Origin: Chloroflexota bacterium
GTDB lineage: Bacteria > Chloroflexota > UBA6077 > JACCZL01
Assembly: GCA_020850535.1 (NCBI GenBank)
Contig: JADZEM010000130.1
Span: forward strand, 1 to 52,503
Direction: 5' to 3'
DNA: 52,503 nucleotides
Shown: piece by piece, positions 26,380 to 35,749 of the stretch
How the letters are laid out: the number at the start of each line of letters is the position of its first letter
How positions within the stretch are numbered: position 1 is the stretch's first letter
Position numbers and translations under genes: made by a program
Notes under the pieces: generated by a model
Databases searched by the model: none
Seen by the model: the letters and a program-made list of their open reading frames with translations, nothing else
What the model was told of the DNA's origin: nothing

Positions 26380-26417
26380 CTCGCTTCGCTCAGAATGACA
26401 TTGCATCTTGCAAGATT
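26380..26417 (+). repeat. Dispersed repeat fragment (right of the enolase-superfamily gene)
   Basis: CGCTTCGCTCAGAATGACA plus TTGCATCTTGCA matches the fragment at 24719 with few changes and the same orientation. Confidence 0.7.
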
Positions 26418-26501
26418 TGCACAGGACGCCTGCTCATCTGTCCCTGAAGCCGTGTGCCGACGAACCCGGACCGGCAGAGGGAGGCCAGCGTTTGCGCGAA
26501 C

Positions 26502-28685
26502 CTACGCCTCCAGCACGATCACCTCGAAGGTGTCCAGGCGCGGCAGCGTCAGGCGCGTGCGGTCGCCATCCCGGGTGAGCGACAGGTCCACACCCGCGAC
26601 CAGCGCCCGGGCGCCTGTCGGCTGCGACCCGCCAACGGCCAGTGACAGCCCTATCTCGAAGATCGGCAGCGGATCGTGGAACGAGCGGTCCTGGTGGCCC
26701 GAATGGTTGATCAGGTGGACGACCTGCTCGCCACTCGGCCGCCTCGAGACCACGACCTCCACCTGCGGCGGCGACTGCGCCTCGACCTGTCGGCCGCCCG
26801 CGACCGTCGCCACAGCCTGCGCCAGCAGTGCCCGATGCTCTGGCAGGCTGTGGTCGAAGAACAGGAGATCGACGGGCCAGGTGAAGTACGCCGTCCGCCC
26901 CTTGCCGTACGCGTAGTGGAGCAGGCCAGGGTGCTCGGTCTCATAGTCGAAGTAGATGACCTCAGGCGGGCCGTTGCGCGACCGCGGCACCAGCGTCAGC
27001 GACGGCTCGGCTCCCGCGCGTGGCTCGACGGTCAGGAACGCCCGATCCAGCATGACGAGGTCGGTGTCATCGAAGCCGGGGATGTCCGCGCGCCGCGTGA
27101 TCCGCAAGTACGACGAGCGCATCGGCCGTTCGATGCCGCCGGCATCGGCCACGCCGATAGTGGACGCGCCAGACCGCTTGCTCATCACCCGGGCCGCCCC
27201 GAGCGAGGCCAGCGGCATCTCGCCGCGCACCTGCCCGTCAGGCGTGTAGCGGCCCGTCTCGTAGGTCGCGACGAGCCCGCCGCCGCTCTCCACGAATGCG
27301 TCGAGCACGGCCACCTGGGCGTCGTCCAGCACGGCGACGTTCGGCAGCACCAGCACGTCGTACTGGGCCAGCCGTCCATCGCCGGCCGCCGCCACGAGCT
27401 GGCTGTCCGGCAGGATGTCGAACGGGATCTGGCTCTCCAGGAGCGCCCGGTAGGCGCCGCGCCGCGCGTTCAGCACCGACGCCAGCCCCTCGCCGCCGCC
27501 CAGCATGACGGCCACATCGCGGGCATCGCCGCCGGAACCGGCGCGCTCCTCGGAGCGCACCGACGAGATGATGGCGACCTTCGCAGCAGAGCGCAGCCCC
27601 GCGTACACGTCCTGGTGGTCGCGGTGGAAACTCAACAGCCGCTTGACGATCCCGAAGTTCTTGCGATCTGGCTGGTTCTGAGTCGTCCCCAGCACGTAGG
27701 CCCAGAGGTTGACGCCCTGTGACATCGTCTGGCTCAGGTGGAGGCCCAACAGGCCCGGCTGTTCGGCGCTGAAGCGGTACGGCATGTCCAGGAACATCAC
27801 CGAGTTGATGACGGCTGGCGTCTGCGGATGGGCCGTCCGCACCTCCCGCCCGAACTCGCCGGCCCAGAAGCGCCAGAGTGGCAGCGCCCGGTCCACGGCG
27901 TTGTTGACCTCGTGGGTCAGGATGTGGGCGTTCTGGCGCAGGATCATCCCGGCCTCGGGGTTCTTCGCCGTGATGTGCTCTCGCATCCGGCCGGACAGGT
28001 CGCGCAGCACCTCGCGCGACCATTCGCGCCAGCGGATGTAGGCCGGATCGGCCCAGCTCTCCGTCCGGGGCAGCGTCATGCCGGTCTGGTCCGGGAAGCG
28101 GGTCCGGCAGTGGATGCACTGGCAGATGCCGTGATGGACGCCGGCGTAGTCCCGCAGCTGGAAGTTGAACATGTTGAAGTAGAAGCCGCTCACGTCGTAG
28201 CGGTCGAGGATCTCCGAGAGGATCTCGAAGGCATGGTGCTGGTAGTACGGCGAGTTCGGGCAGCAGGAGTAGAAGTCGTTGTAGACCTGAGACCGGCCGG
28301 CCGGCGAGACGTAGAACCAGTCCGGGTGCTGCTCGTAGACCGAGCGGTGCAGCTTCGAGAAGTCGCAGCGGGCCAGCAGGCGCAGGCCGCGCGCCTGGGC
28401 CGCCGCCAGCGCGTCGCCGATCAGGTCGCCGCTCGGGCGGTCCACGAGCCAGCGGCTGGGCCGCGCGAACGGCAGCGCGGACGGATAGAACGACACCAGG
28501 CCGGCCGTGTTGAGCAGCCACGCGCTCGCGCCGAAGTCGCGCACGTCGTCGGCCACCGCGTCGACATCCATGCCGGCGTCGGTCTCACGGATGTTCGTCT
28601 GAAAGATGCGGAATGGCCGGGTGTACCACGGCCCCGGCCGGGCGGGGTCATCCTGCGGCGTCGCAGTCGGCGTGCCGACGGTCAT
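26502..28685 (-). CDS. GHL6-like hypothetical glycoside hydrolase with beta-galactosidase-type C-terminal half
   Basis: 727 aa. The N-terminal half (about residues 25-330) resembles the TIM-barrel hypothetical glycosyl hydrolase group GHL6: FRIFQTNIRETDAGMD, LLARCDFSKLH, VSGFYFNMFNF, and a Cys-rich CQCIHCRTRF loop. The middle part (about 365-480) looks like the flavodoxin-like trimerisation domain of GH42 beta-galactosidases (FDILPDSQLV, YDVLVLPNVAVL, GGGLVATYETG). A beta-rich C-terminus follows. No signal peptide is seen, so it is probably cytosolic. The start is ATG 28685. Substrate and catalytic acids are not assigned. It and the next dehydrogenase gene run in the same direction with a 63-bp gap. 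Confidence 0.72.
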   Translation of the reverse strand: MTVGTPTATPQDDPARPGPWYTRPFRIFQTNIRETDAGMDVDAVADDVRDFGASAWLLNTAGLVSFYPSALPFARPSRWLVDRPSGDLIGDALAAAQARGLRLLARCDFSKLHRSVYEQHPDWFYVSPAGRSQVYNDFYSCCPNSPYYQHHAFEILSEILDRYDVSGFYFNMFNFQLRDYAGVHHGICQCIHCRTRFPDQTGMTLPRTESWADPAYIRWREWSREVLRDLSGRMREHITAKNPEAGMILRQNAHILTHEVNNAVDRALPLWRFWAGEFGREVRTAHPQTPAVINSVMFLDMPYRFSAEQPGLLGLHLSQTMSQGVNLWAYVLGTTQNQPDRKNFGIVKRLLSFHRDHQDVYAGLRSAAKVAIISSVRSEERAGSGGDARDVAVMLGGGEGLASVLNARRGAYRALLESQIPFDILPDSQLVAAAGDGRLAQYDVLVLPNVAVLDDAQVAVLDAFVESGGGLVATYETGRYTPDGQVRGEMPLASLGAARVMSKRSGASTIGVADAGGIERPMRSSYLRITRRADIPGFDDTDLVMLDRAFLTVEPRAGAEPSLTLVPRSRNGPPEVIYFDYETEHPGLLHYAYGKGRTAYFTWPVDLLFFDHSLPEHRALLAQAVATVAGGRQVEAQSPPQVEVVVSRRPSGEQVVHLINHSGHQDRSFHDPLPIFEIGLSLAVGGSQPTGARALVAGVDLSLTRDGDRTRLTLPRLDTFEVIVLEA

Positions 28686-28748
28686 GAGCGGTCCTCCGAA
28701 GACCGGCGGGCCTGCGACGATGCCAGGCCGCGCCGGTCGGGGCTGTCC

Positions 28749-29723
28749 TCAGCGGGTGTAGATGTCGGCGGGCAGCAGGCGATTCAGCAGCGGCTCGCCG
28801 GCCCGGAAGCGACGGATGTTCTCGGAGATCGTGTCGAACGAGCGGCCCGTCCGATCCGGCACCTGGGGCGTCGTGTGCGGGGTGATCAGGACGTTCGGCA
28901 GATCCCAGAGCGGGCTGTCGGCTGGCAGCGGCTCCCGCGCGAACACGTCGAGGCCGGCCCCGGCGATCTTACCGGCGCGGAGCGTCTCGATCAGCGCGGC
29001 CTCGTCTACGACCGGGCCGCGCGCCATGTTCACCAGGACGGCCGATGGTTTCATCAGATCCAGCTCGCGTCGCCCGATCAGGCGGTAGGTGGCGTCCGAG
29101 AGCGGCGTCGCCAGCACCACGAAGTCGCTCTCGCGGAGCAGCGCATCGAGCGTCTCGCCGCGCGCCGCCGAGTAGAGCCGATCGACGCCCGGCACGTCCT
29201 CGTCGGACCGCCGATACCCGAGCACCCGCATGCCCAGCGCCTTCGTGCGAACGGCCAGCTCGCGGCCGGTGTTGCCCAGCCCGACGATCCCGACCGTGCG
29301 CCCGTAGAGGCCGCGCAGCTTCTCCATGCCGGGGAAGCCCCACTGATGCTCCCGCTGGGCCGCCAGAAATGATGGGTACTGGAAGGCGAACAGCAGCATG
29401 AAGAGGATGGCGTGCTCGGCCAGCACCGGCCCGGAGCGCCCGGCCGAGCTGGTGACGATCAGCTCGCGCTCGAAGACCCAGGGTCGGGCCGACTTGTTCA
29501 GCCCGGCGTGGTCGCAGTGGACCCAGCGCAGACGCGGCGCGTCGGCGTAGCGGTCGTCCAGGTCGCCGGAGAGGATCGCCACGTCGGCCCGCACGAGCGT
29601 CCGCGCGATCTCGGCGTCGTCGCGCGTCTGCACGATCTCGGCGGGGTGCAGCGCCTCGCGCAGTCGTGCGAGGTAGGTGTCCGACCAGCCGACCGTGACG
29701 AGCGCCACCTCGATCTCTGGCAT
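28749..29723 (-). CDS. D-isomer-specific 2-hydroxyacid dehydrogenase (first of three)
   Basis: 324 aa. The NAD-binding domain starts at GIVGLGNTGRELA. Catalytic residues of the family are seen as Arg in NMARGPVVDE, Glu in AREPLPADSPLWDLPN, and His in ITPHTTPQ. It reduces 2-keto acids to D-2-hydroxyacids, or the reverse. The N-terminal catalytic domain is weakly conserved (RLRWVHCDHAGLN), nearer to glyoxylate/hydroxypyruvate-type members than to SerA. It lies upstream of the GHL6-like gene on the same strand (63-bp gap), perhaps one unit. Confidence 0.92.
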   Translation of the reverse strand: MPEIEVALVTVGWSDTYLARLREALHPAEIVQTRDDAEIARTLVRADVAILSGDLDDRYADAPRLRWVHCDHAGLNKSARPWVFERELIVTSSAGRSGPVLAEHAILFMLLFAFQYPSFLAAQREHQWGFPGMEKLRGLYGRTVGIVGLGNTGRELAVRTKALGMRVLGYRRSDEDVPGVDRLYSAARGETLDALLRESDFVVLATPLSDATYRLIGRRELDLMKPSAVLVNMARGPVVDEAALIETLRAGKIAGAGLDVFAREPLPADSPLWDLPNVLITPHTTPQVPDRTGRSFDTISENIRRFRAGEPLLNRLLPADIYTR

Positions 29724-29804
29724 CAGGTTCTCTCCCTCAAGCGATATCAGTGACCTCGGTGGCGAGGGTACACGGTCAGGCAGCCAGGGCGCCGTGCGTG
29801 TGGA

Positions 29805-31524
29805 CTATCGGTCCAGCCAGACCGCCGTGCCGCTGGTCACCACGTTCTGGTACGGATCCCCGAAGTCCTTGACGGCCTTCGCGAACGCCCACGCGCCGTT
29901 GCGCCGCCAGGTGAATCCCAGGTACGCCTCGTCGTGCACCATCTTCTGGATCTGAGCGTAGGTGGCGATGCGCTTCGCCGTGTCGAACGTCGAGCGCCCG
30001 TCCACGATCAGCTTGTCGATCTCCGGATTGTTCAGGCCGGCCCAGGCGCTGGTGCCGTTGGTCGCCAGATAGGCGCTCATCGTCAGGTCCGTGTCGGCGC
30101 GCGGCGTCCCCGTCTGGAACGCCGCGAACTCGTAGTCGCCGGCCAGCGTCTTCTGGACCCAGGCCACCCGCTCGGACGGCTGGAGCGTCAGCCGAATGCC
30201 GATCTTCTCCAACATCTGCTGATAGAGCTGGGCATTCTGGTTGTCCTCAGGCCGCGAGATGAAGTCCAGCGTCACGTCGATGCCGCTGGCAAAGCCGGCC
30301 TCGTTCATCAGCTGCTTCGCCCGGTCAACATCGAGCTTGTAGGCCGGCAGCGACTCGTCGTAGCCGATCTGGCCGGGGGCCAGCAGGTAGCCGTTCGGCT
30401 GGCCCAGCCCGAAGCCCAACGCCTTCGCCATGCCCTCGCGGTCGATGGCGTACATGGCCGCCTGCCTGACCTTCTTCATCTGATCGCCCGAGAACTTCTT
30501 GCCGGGCCGGGCGTTGAAGGCAAGGCAGTAGATGGTAGCCTGCCAGGGCGCTTCCTGGTACACCAGGCTGGCGTCGCCCTTGATCGTCGCGACGTCCTTG
30601 CCGAGGACGGTCGGCAGCACGTCGAGGCCGCCGCTCCGGAGCGCGATCAGCGCGGCGGCCGGATCGGCCTGGAACCGCAGCTCGACGGCGTCAGGGTACG
30701 GCAGCGGCTTCCCGTCCGCCCCCATCATCCAGTAGCCGTCGAACCGCTCGTAGCGAACGCTCTGGCCGGCCTTCCAGTCCACCTGCTTGAACGGCCCGGT
30801 CCCCACAGCCTGCCGGGCCACGCCCTCATCGCCCACCTTGTCGTGGTGCGCCTTCGACATGATCGAGACGTATCGGCCGTCGGAAGCCAGCGCCACCAGG
30901 AGCGTCGGGCTGGGCGACTTCAGCTTGAGCCGGACGGTCAGCGGATCCACCACGTCGACCGCCTCGATCGTCGCCAACTGCGCCTTCGCGCCCGACTTGG
31001 GGTGCGTCATCGCGCGGTCGAGATTCCACTTGATCGCCGAGGCATCCAGGTCAGAGCCGTCGTGGAACTTGACGCCCCGGCGCAGCTTCAGTAGCACGTT
31101 GAGCGGATCGCTGATGTCCCACGACTCCGCGAGGTGCGGCTTGACCTCGAACGCGCCAGACTGCACGTTGCGGTCGAGCCGAGTCAGAAAATCGTAGACG
31201 AGCGGCGAGTCCGGGTTGCCCGTCTGGCTGGTCTGCACGTCCATCGTGGACCAGTCGTTCTGCGAGTTGACGATCAGCGAGCCGCCGCGCTTGACCGTGC
31301 CCGAGGGCTTCGGAGCGGCAGCAACGGGCGCGGCCTGGGTCGGGGCGGCAGCCGCTGGGGACGGCGATGCGGCCGGCGACGCGCCCGCAACCGGCGACGC
31401 GCCCGGGGACGCCGCCGCTGCTGGCGAGGCTCCCGCGGCCGGCGATGGCGCGGCCGGCGGAGTCGGGACGACGATCTGTGGCGGGGCGGTCGGCTTGGGG
31501 GCCTCGGCCGGCTTCGACGTGGCG
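29805..31524 (-). pseudogene. ABC substrate-binding protein, family 5, lacking its 5' end
   Basis: The mature SBP_bac_5 domain is intact to its end (LLKLRRGVKFHDG, GTGPFKQVDWKAGQ, RQAAMYAIDREGMA). In the same frame, conserved sequence continues upstream of the first available ATG (31244): KRGGSLIVNSQNDWST, then an Ala/Pro-rich linker back to about 31520, just like the linker after the lipobox in the protein at 19084. There the frame runs into antisense of a GntR gene. No ATG, GTG or TTG exists in frame upstream of 31244, and there is no signal peptide. The gene is therefore most likely broken by a deletion (or an assembly join). No permease genes adjoin it. Confidence 0.75.
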
Positions 31525-32152
31525 GCCGGGGGATCGGCTTCCCGCCGAGCGGCAGCTCGTCCAACAGCTTGGCGTCGGGCGGACCTCGATGCGCGAGGCG
31601 TTGCGCGTGCTGCTCTCGCTCGGGCTGATCGAGGTCCGAGGGGGCCGTGGCACGTTCGTGGCCCAGAGCGACGAGCCGTTCCTCAATCAGGCGTTGATGG
31701 TCAGCACGCTGATCGGCGGGCGCACGGCGAACGAGCTGTACGAGGTGCGCTCGATTGTCGAGCCGCACATCGCGCGGCTGGCGGCCGAGCGCGCCACGCC
31801 CGACGACCTTGCCGAGATGCGGCGCTGCCTGGAGCGGCAGGAGGCCGCGCTCGACTCCATCGACGAGTTCCTGAAGGCGGATGTGGCCTTCCACCTCGCC
31901 GTGGCGCGCGCCACCCAGAATCGCGTCTTCTACCAGATCCTGCGGGCGCTGCGGTCGCTGATGATGACCCGGCTCGCCACCACCCTCTCAGCCCGGCCGA
32001 GCAACGCCAGCCTCAGGTACCGCGAGCACGCCGCCGTCTTCGAGGCCATCGAGCAGCGCGACGGCGAGGGCGCTTCGCTGGCGATGGCCGTCCACATGCG
32101 GGCCTTCCGGCACCTGATCCTCTCCGAGGACCGTCCAACCCGCTCGGAGTGA
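31520..32152 (+). pseudogene. FadR/GntR-family regulator lacking its N-terminus
   Basis: Homology to GntR regulators begins abruptly at RPGDRLPAERQL (from about 31523) and continues through GVGRTSMREALRVLLSLGLIEVRGGRGTFV and a full FadR/FCD-type ligand domain (RSIVEPHIARLAAE, DVAFHLAVARAT, HAAVFEAIEQRD), ending at 32152. The first 25-30 residues that normally precede RPGDRLP (first helix of the winged helix-turn-helix) are missing; the frame continues instead into antisense of the binding-protein linker. An in-frame ATG at 31367 could still give a fusion protein, so expression is possible but a normal repressor is not. It pairs with the truncated gene at 29805. Confidence 0.7.
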
Positions 32153-32216
32153 GCGCGCGCCGTCCAGCCGCCTGTCAGTCGCGAACTACGAGGTCGGGCC
32201 ACTGCCGACGCTACCC

Positions 32217-32432
32217 CAGGGCGACTGCATGTTCATTGGTGTACCCGGAGCATCATGGAACGGGCGGTCGGGGACTGAAGTCCCCGCCTACAGTCACGCC
32301 GTCGCTGCGCGACGGTCGCCGGGAACGGCAGGCACTGGTGCGACTGGAGCGTCGCGCAGCGACTGCAGGATCGTAGGCGGGGCTTTCAAGCCCCGACGCG
32401 GCGGCACGACGACATCAACATGCAATCGCCCG
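32217..32432 (+). repeat. Full-length palindromic repeat, copy 3
   Basis: Opens CAGGGCGACTGCATGTT and closes AACATGCAATCGCCCG, with both inner arms intact. It is followed at once by copy 4; the join (32429-32448) is itself a perfect 7-bp hairpin, CCCGGAC-TGATTC-GTCCGGG. Confidence 0.93.
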
Positions 32433-32445
32433 GACTGATTCGTCC

Positions 32446-32624
32446 GGGCCATTGCATGTTCATTGGTGTCCCCGAAGCATCATGGAACGAGCGGTCGGGG
32501 ACTGAAGTCCCCGCCTACAGTCACGCCGTCGCTGCGCGACGGCCGCCGGGAACGGCAGGCACTGGTGCGACTGGCGCGTCGCGCAGCGACTGCAGGATCG
32601 TAGGCGGGGCTTTCAAGCCCCGAC
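32446..32624 (+). repeat. Palindromic repeat, copy 4, truncated at its right end
   Basis: Starts GGGCCATTGCATGTT and runs through both arms, but stops at CCCCGACG instead of continuing to the right terminus. Beyond it is the dehydrogenase coding sequence. Its last bases encode the C-terminal residues and the stop codon (TGA, plus-strand 32613-32615) of that gene. Confidence 0.92.
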
Positions 32625-33638
32625 GAGGTTGGTCGGCTGGCCCGCCAGGAACGCTCGGATGTTGCCGACCGTCGTGTCAAGGATCCGCCGCACGGCCTCG
32701 TGGCTGTTGAACGCGATGTGCGGTGTCAGCACGACGTTCTCGCGCCGCTGGAGCAGGTGCAGCCGCATGGCGGCCTTCAACTGCTCCTCGGCGCCGGTGT
32801 CCGTCGCCAACAACTGCTCTTCACGGTTGACCATATCCTCGCCCTCGAACACGTCCAGGCCGGCCCCGCCGAGGATGCCGGCGTCGAGCGCCCAGAGCAG
32901 CCCGTCGGTGTCCACCAGCTGCCCGCGCGCCGTGTTGATCAGCAAGGCTCCCCGCTTGACCTTCGCCAGCCGCTCGCGGTCGAGCAGGTGGCGTGCGCCA
33001 GCGCTGTACGGCAGGTGGAGGCTGATCACGTCCGATGTCGCGAGGAGCGTGTCGAGATCGACGTACTCGAAGCCGAGCACGTCGGCGATCAGGCGATTCT
33101 GGCGCAGGTCGCTCGCCACGACCTCCATCCCGAAGCCCTTCGCCATCCGGATGACGTGCAGGCCGATGCTGCCGGCCCCGATGATGCCCAGCCGCTTGCC
33201 CTGGAGGTCGAAGCCGCGCAGCCCCTCCAGGCTGTAGTTGCCGGCCACCGTCCGGACATAGGCCCGGTGCACGTTCCGCGAGAGCGACAGGATCAGCGCC
33301 ATCGTGTGCTCGGCCACGGTGTTCTCGCCGTAGTAGGGCACGTTGGCGACCTGAATCCCGCGCGCCTTCGCCGCCGCGAGATCGACATGATCGAAACCGG
33401 TCGAGCGGGTCGCCACAAAACGCAAGTCGGGCATGGCGGCCATCACGTCGGCGGTGACGCGTGACATGATGAACACCGACACGATGTCGGCGTCAGCGGT
33501 GGGGCCGACACGGCCCGGCAGGAGCAAGTCGCTGGTGGCGCGCACCTCGACCTCCGGTAGCTGCTCCCGCAGGTACGGCTCCTCCCACCCCTCGAGATCG
33601 AAGAACACGGCAACGGGCTTCTCGGACACGGCCTTCAC
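32613..33638 (-). CDS. D-isomer-specific 2-hydroxyacid dehydrogenase (second of three), D-lactate-dehydrogenase-like
   Basis: 341 aa. NAD-binding GIIGAGSIGLHVIRMAKG; catalytic Arg in NTARGQLVDT, Glu in FEGEDM and His in LTPHIAFNS. The insertion MVNREEQLLATDTGAEEQ before the His block is typical of D-lactate dehydrogenase-type members. The C-terminus is unusual: the last residues (VGA) and the stop are read from the adjoining repeat (copy 4), so the native end has been replaced or trimmed. It diverges from the split transketolase operon. Confidence 0.92.
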   Translation of the reverse strand: MKAVSEKPVAVFFDLEGWEEPYLREQLPEVEVRATSDLLLPGRVGPTADADIVSVFIMSRVTADVMAAMPDLRFVATRSTGFDHVDLAAAKARGIQVANVPYYGENTVAEHTMALILSLSRNVHRAYVRTVAGNYSLEGLRGFDLQGKRLGIIGAGSIGLHVIRMAKGFGMEVVASDLRQNRLIADVLGFEYVDLDTLLATSDVISLHLPYSAGARHLLDRERLAKVKRGALLINTARGQLVDTDGLLWALDAGILGGAGLDVFEGEDMVNREEQLLATDTGAEEQLKAAMRLHLLQRRENVVLTPHIAFNSHEAVRRILDTTVGNIRAFLAGQPTNLVGA

Positions 33639-33850
33639 CTCTCAGCCGGCGACCGCATCCCGGCGACCGCCCCTCTCGCACATGGAATGATCGTGCCGGT
33701 TCGGCCGGGCGTCGGGCAACGTTGACGGCGACCCGACCCGTGCCCCTGGCACATCATCCGGGCCACAATCCCCCTGCCGCGGAGTTTCGCAAGTACACGG
33801 AGGGTTCGGCCTGTGCCTGCCGCCACCACCCCGCCCGTCGAGGTGCACCG
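33639..33850. other. Divergent intergenic region of the dehydrogenase and transketolase genes
   Basis: About 210 bp that should carry promoters in both directions. No convincing -35/-10 pair or operator palindrome was found by eye. Confidence 0.4.
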
Positions 33851-34753
33851 TTGAGCGCCATCGACGCACACCAGTCGCCGACGACTGACCCGACGCCGAC
33901 CGTCGCCAGACTGCGCGAGCGCGCCCTTGCCGTGCGCCGCCGCGTGATCCAGATGGTGCAGGCTCTCGGCCACGGCTACCTCGGGCAGGGGCTCGGCGTG
34001 GCCGACATCCTGACCGCCGTCTACTTCCACGAGCTTGCTCGGGATGAGGCGCAGCCCATCGACGCCTGGCTGGCTGACCCAGACCGCGGCCGCTTCGTGC
34101 TATCGGTCGGCCACTACGCCATCGCGCTGTTCGGCGTGCTGGCCGAGCTTGGCGCATACACGGACGAGGAGCTGGCGACCTACGGCCAGGACGGCAGCGA
34201 CGTGGAGCAGAACGCCACCGAGTTCGCGAAGGGCTTCGAGGTCACTGGCGGCTCGCTCGGGCAGGGACTGTCGCAGGCCATCGGCATGGCGCTCGGCGCC
34301 CGGTTGCGGACGCTCGAAGGCCGCAAGGCGTATCGAGTGTACGCCCTCGTGTCTGATGGCGAGCTGCAAGAGGGACAGGTCTGGGAGGCGATCATGTCGG
34401 CTGCCCACTACCGCCTCGACAACCTTGTGGCGATCTTCGACCTGAACCAGATCCAGGCGGATGGCCCGCCCGCCACCGTCATGGGCATCGAGCCGGTCCA
34501 CGAGAAGCTGCGCGCCTTCGGCTGGAACGTCAGCCGGGTGGACGGCAACGATCTGGCGGCCCTGCTGGCGGCCTTCGCAGAGGCGCGGACCGTCCAGGGT
34601 CAGCCGAGCGCCATCGTCTGCGATACCCTGCCGGGCCGAGGCGTCCCGAGCATCGAGCAGCGCGAGAAGGTCCACTACGTCCGCCCGCGCGACCCGCGCG
34701 AGCTGGATGGGTTGATCGAGGAGCTGGAGACGGAGGCGGCGGCATGGCGATGA
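33851..34753 (+). CDS. Transketolase-like protein, N-terminal (thiamine diphosphate-binding) subunit
   Basis: 300 aa from TTG 33851, with GAGG 7 nt upstream; a TTG at 33722 is also in frame but adds unconserved residues. It corresponds to the first third to half of transketolase: GHGYLGQGLGVADIL, LSVGHYAIALFGVL, TGGSLGQGLSQAIGMALG, and the thiamine-diphosphate motif SDGELQEGQVWEAI...DLNQIQ, where the usual first Gly is Ser. It works with the next gene as a heterodimer. Split transketolases occur in sugar-catabolism clusters such as the apulose-phosphate route as well as in central metabolism; the substrate here is unknown. Confidence 0.92.
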   Translation: MSAIDAHQSPTTDPTPTVARLRERALAVRRRVIQMVQALGHGYLGQGLGVADILTAVYFHELARDEAQPIDAWLADPDRGRFVLSVGHYAIALFGVLAELGAYTDEELATYGQDGSDVEQNATEFAKGFEVTGGSLGQGLSQAIGMALGARLRTLEGRKAYRVYALVSDGELQEGQVWEAIMSAAHYRLDNLVAIFDLNQIQADGPPATVMGIEPVHEKLRAFGWNVSRVDGNDLAALLAAFAEARTVQGQPSAIVCDTLPGRGVPSIEQREKVHYVRPRDPRELDGLIEELETEAAAWR

Positions 34754-35745
34754 TCGACGCGGCGATGATGGGCGCGGTGGCCGCCGAGGCCCAGGCCGTC
34801 GATGCGCCGTTTGGCCGGGCGCTGCTGGCGCTCGGGAAGGCGCGCGCCGATGTGGTCGGCATGTCCGCCGACCTCTCCAAGTACACCGATATCCTGCCGT
34901 TTGCCGAGGCGTTCCCCGAGCGCTTCTACCAGGCCGGCATGGCCGAAGCGAACATGATGGGCATCGCGGCGGGGCTGGCGCGCGTCGGCTACACGCCGTT
35001 CGTCACCACCTACGGCGTCTTCGCCAGCCGGCGGGCGTTCGATCAGGTGGCGATGGCGATCGCGCTGGGCCGCCAGAACGTCAAGATCTTCGCCTTTCTG
35101 CCGGGCCTGACGACCCCCGGCGGCCCGACCCACCAGGCCATCGAAGACGTGGCCCTGATGCGAAGCCTGCCGAACATGGTGGTGATCGATCCGGCCGACG
35201 CCCGCGAGCTTGGGCAGGTCGTGCAGGCCGTCGCCGACCATGACGGGCCGGCCTACGTGCGCGGCCCGCGCGGCGTCGTGCAGATCGTCCTGCCCCAGGG
35301 CTACCAGTTCGAGATTGGCAAAGCCCGGCTGCTGCGCGATGGGGCGGATGTCGGCCTGATCTCGACCGGCATCATGACGGAGCGGGCGTTGCAGGCGGCT
35401 GACGTCCTGGCGGCGCGCGGCGTCCAGGCCAGCGTGCTGCACGCCAGCAGCCTGAAGCCGTTCGACGCCGAGGCCGTCAGAGCGCTGGCGGCCCGCGTGC
35501 CGGCCCTGGTCAGCGTGGAGAATGGGACCGTCCTCGGCGGGCTGGGGAGCGCCGTCTCTGAGGCGCTGGCGGCGGCCGGCAGCGGCGTGCCGCTCACCAC
35601 GCTGGGCGTGCAGGATCTCTTCCCGGTGGCCGGCTCGCTCGACTTCCTGCTCGAGCGGTACGGGCTGACCCCGGCCGCCATCGCGGAACAGGCCGAGGCG
35701 GCCGTTCGCCGGACTTCTGACACGCAGTCTGCTACGGAGGGCTGA
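34744..35745 (+). CDS. Transketolase-like protein, C-terminal subunit
   Basis: 333 aa. It carries the pyrimidine-binding domain (FYQAGMAEANMMGIAAGLARVG with the catalytic Glu, then FVTTYGVFASRRAFDQVA) and the C-terminal transketolase fold (GADVGLISTGIMTERAL, LVSVENGTVLGGLGSAV). It overlaps the N-terminal subunit gene by 10 bp and ends 4 nt before the alcohol dehydrogenase gene, so the three form one operon. Together with the N-terminal subunit it makes a complete transfer enzyme. Confidence 0.93.
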   Translation: MAMIDAAMMGAVAAEAQAVDAPFGRALLALGKARADVVGMSADLSKYTDILPFAEAFPERFYQAGMAEANMMGIAAGLARVGYTPFVTTYGVFASRRAFDQVAMAIALGRQNVKIFAFLPGLTTPGGPTHQAIEDVALMRSLPNMVVIDPADARELGQVVQAVADHDGPAYVRGPRGVVQIVLPQGYQFEIGKARLLRDGADVGLISTGIMTERALQAADVLAARGVQASVLHASSLKPFDAEAVRALAARVPALVSVENGTVLGGLGSAVSEALAAAGSGVPLTTLGVQDLFPVAGSLDFLLERYGLTPAAIAEQAEAAVRRTSDTQSATEG

Positions 35746-35749
35746 CACC

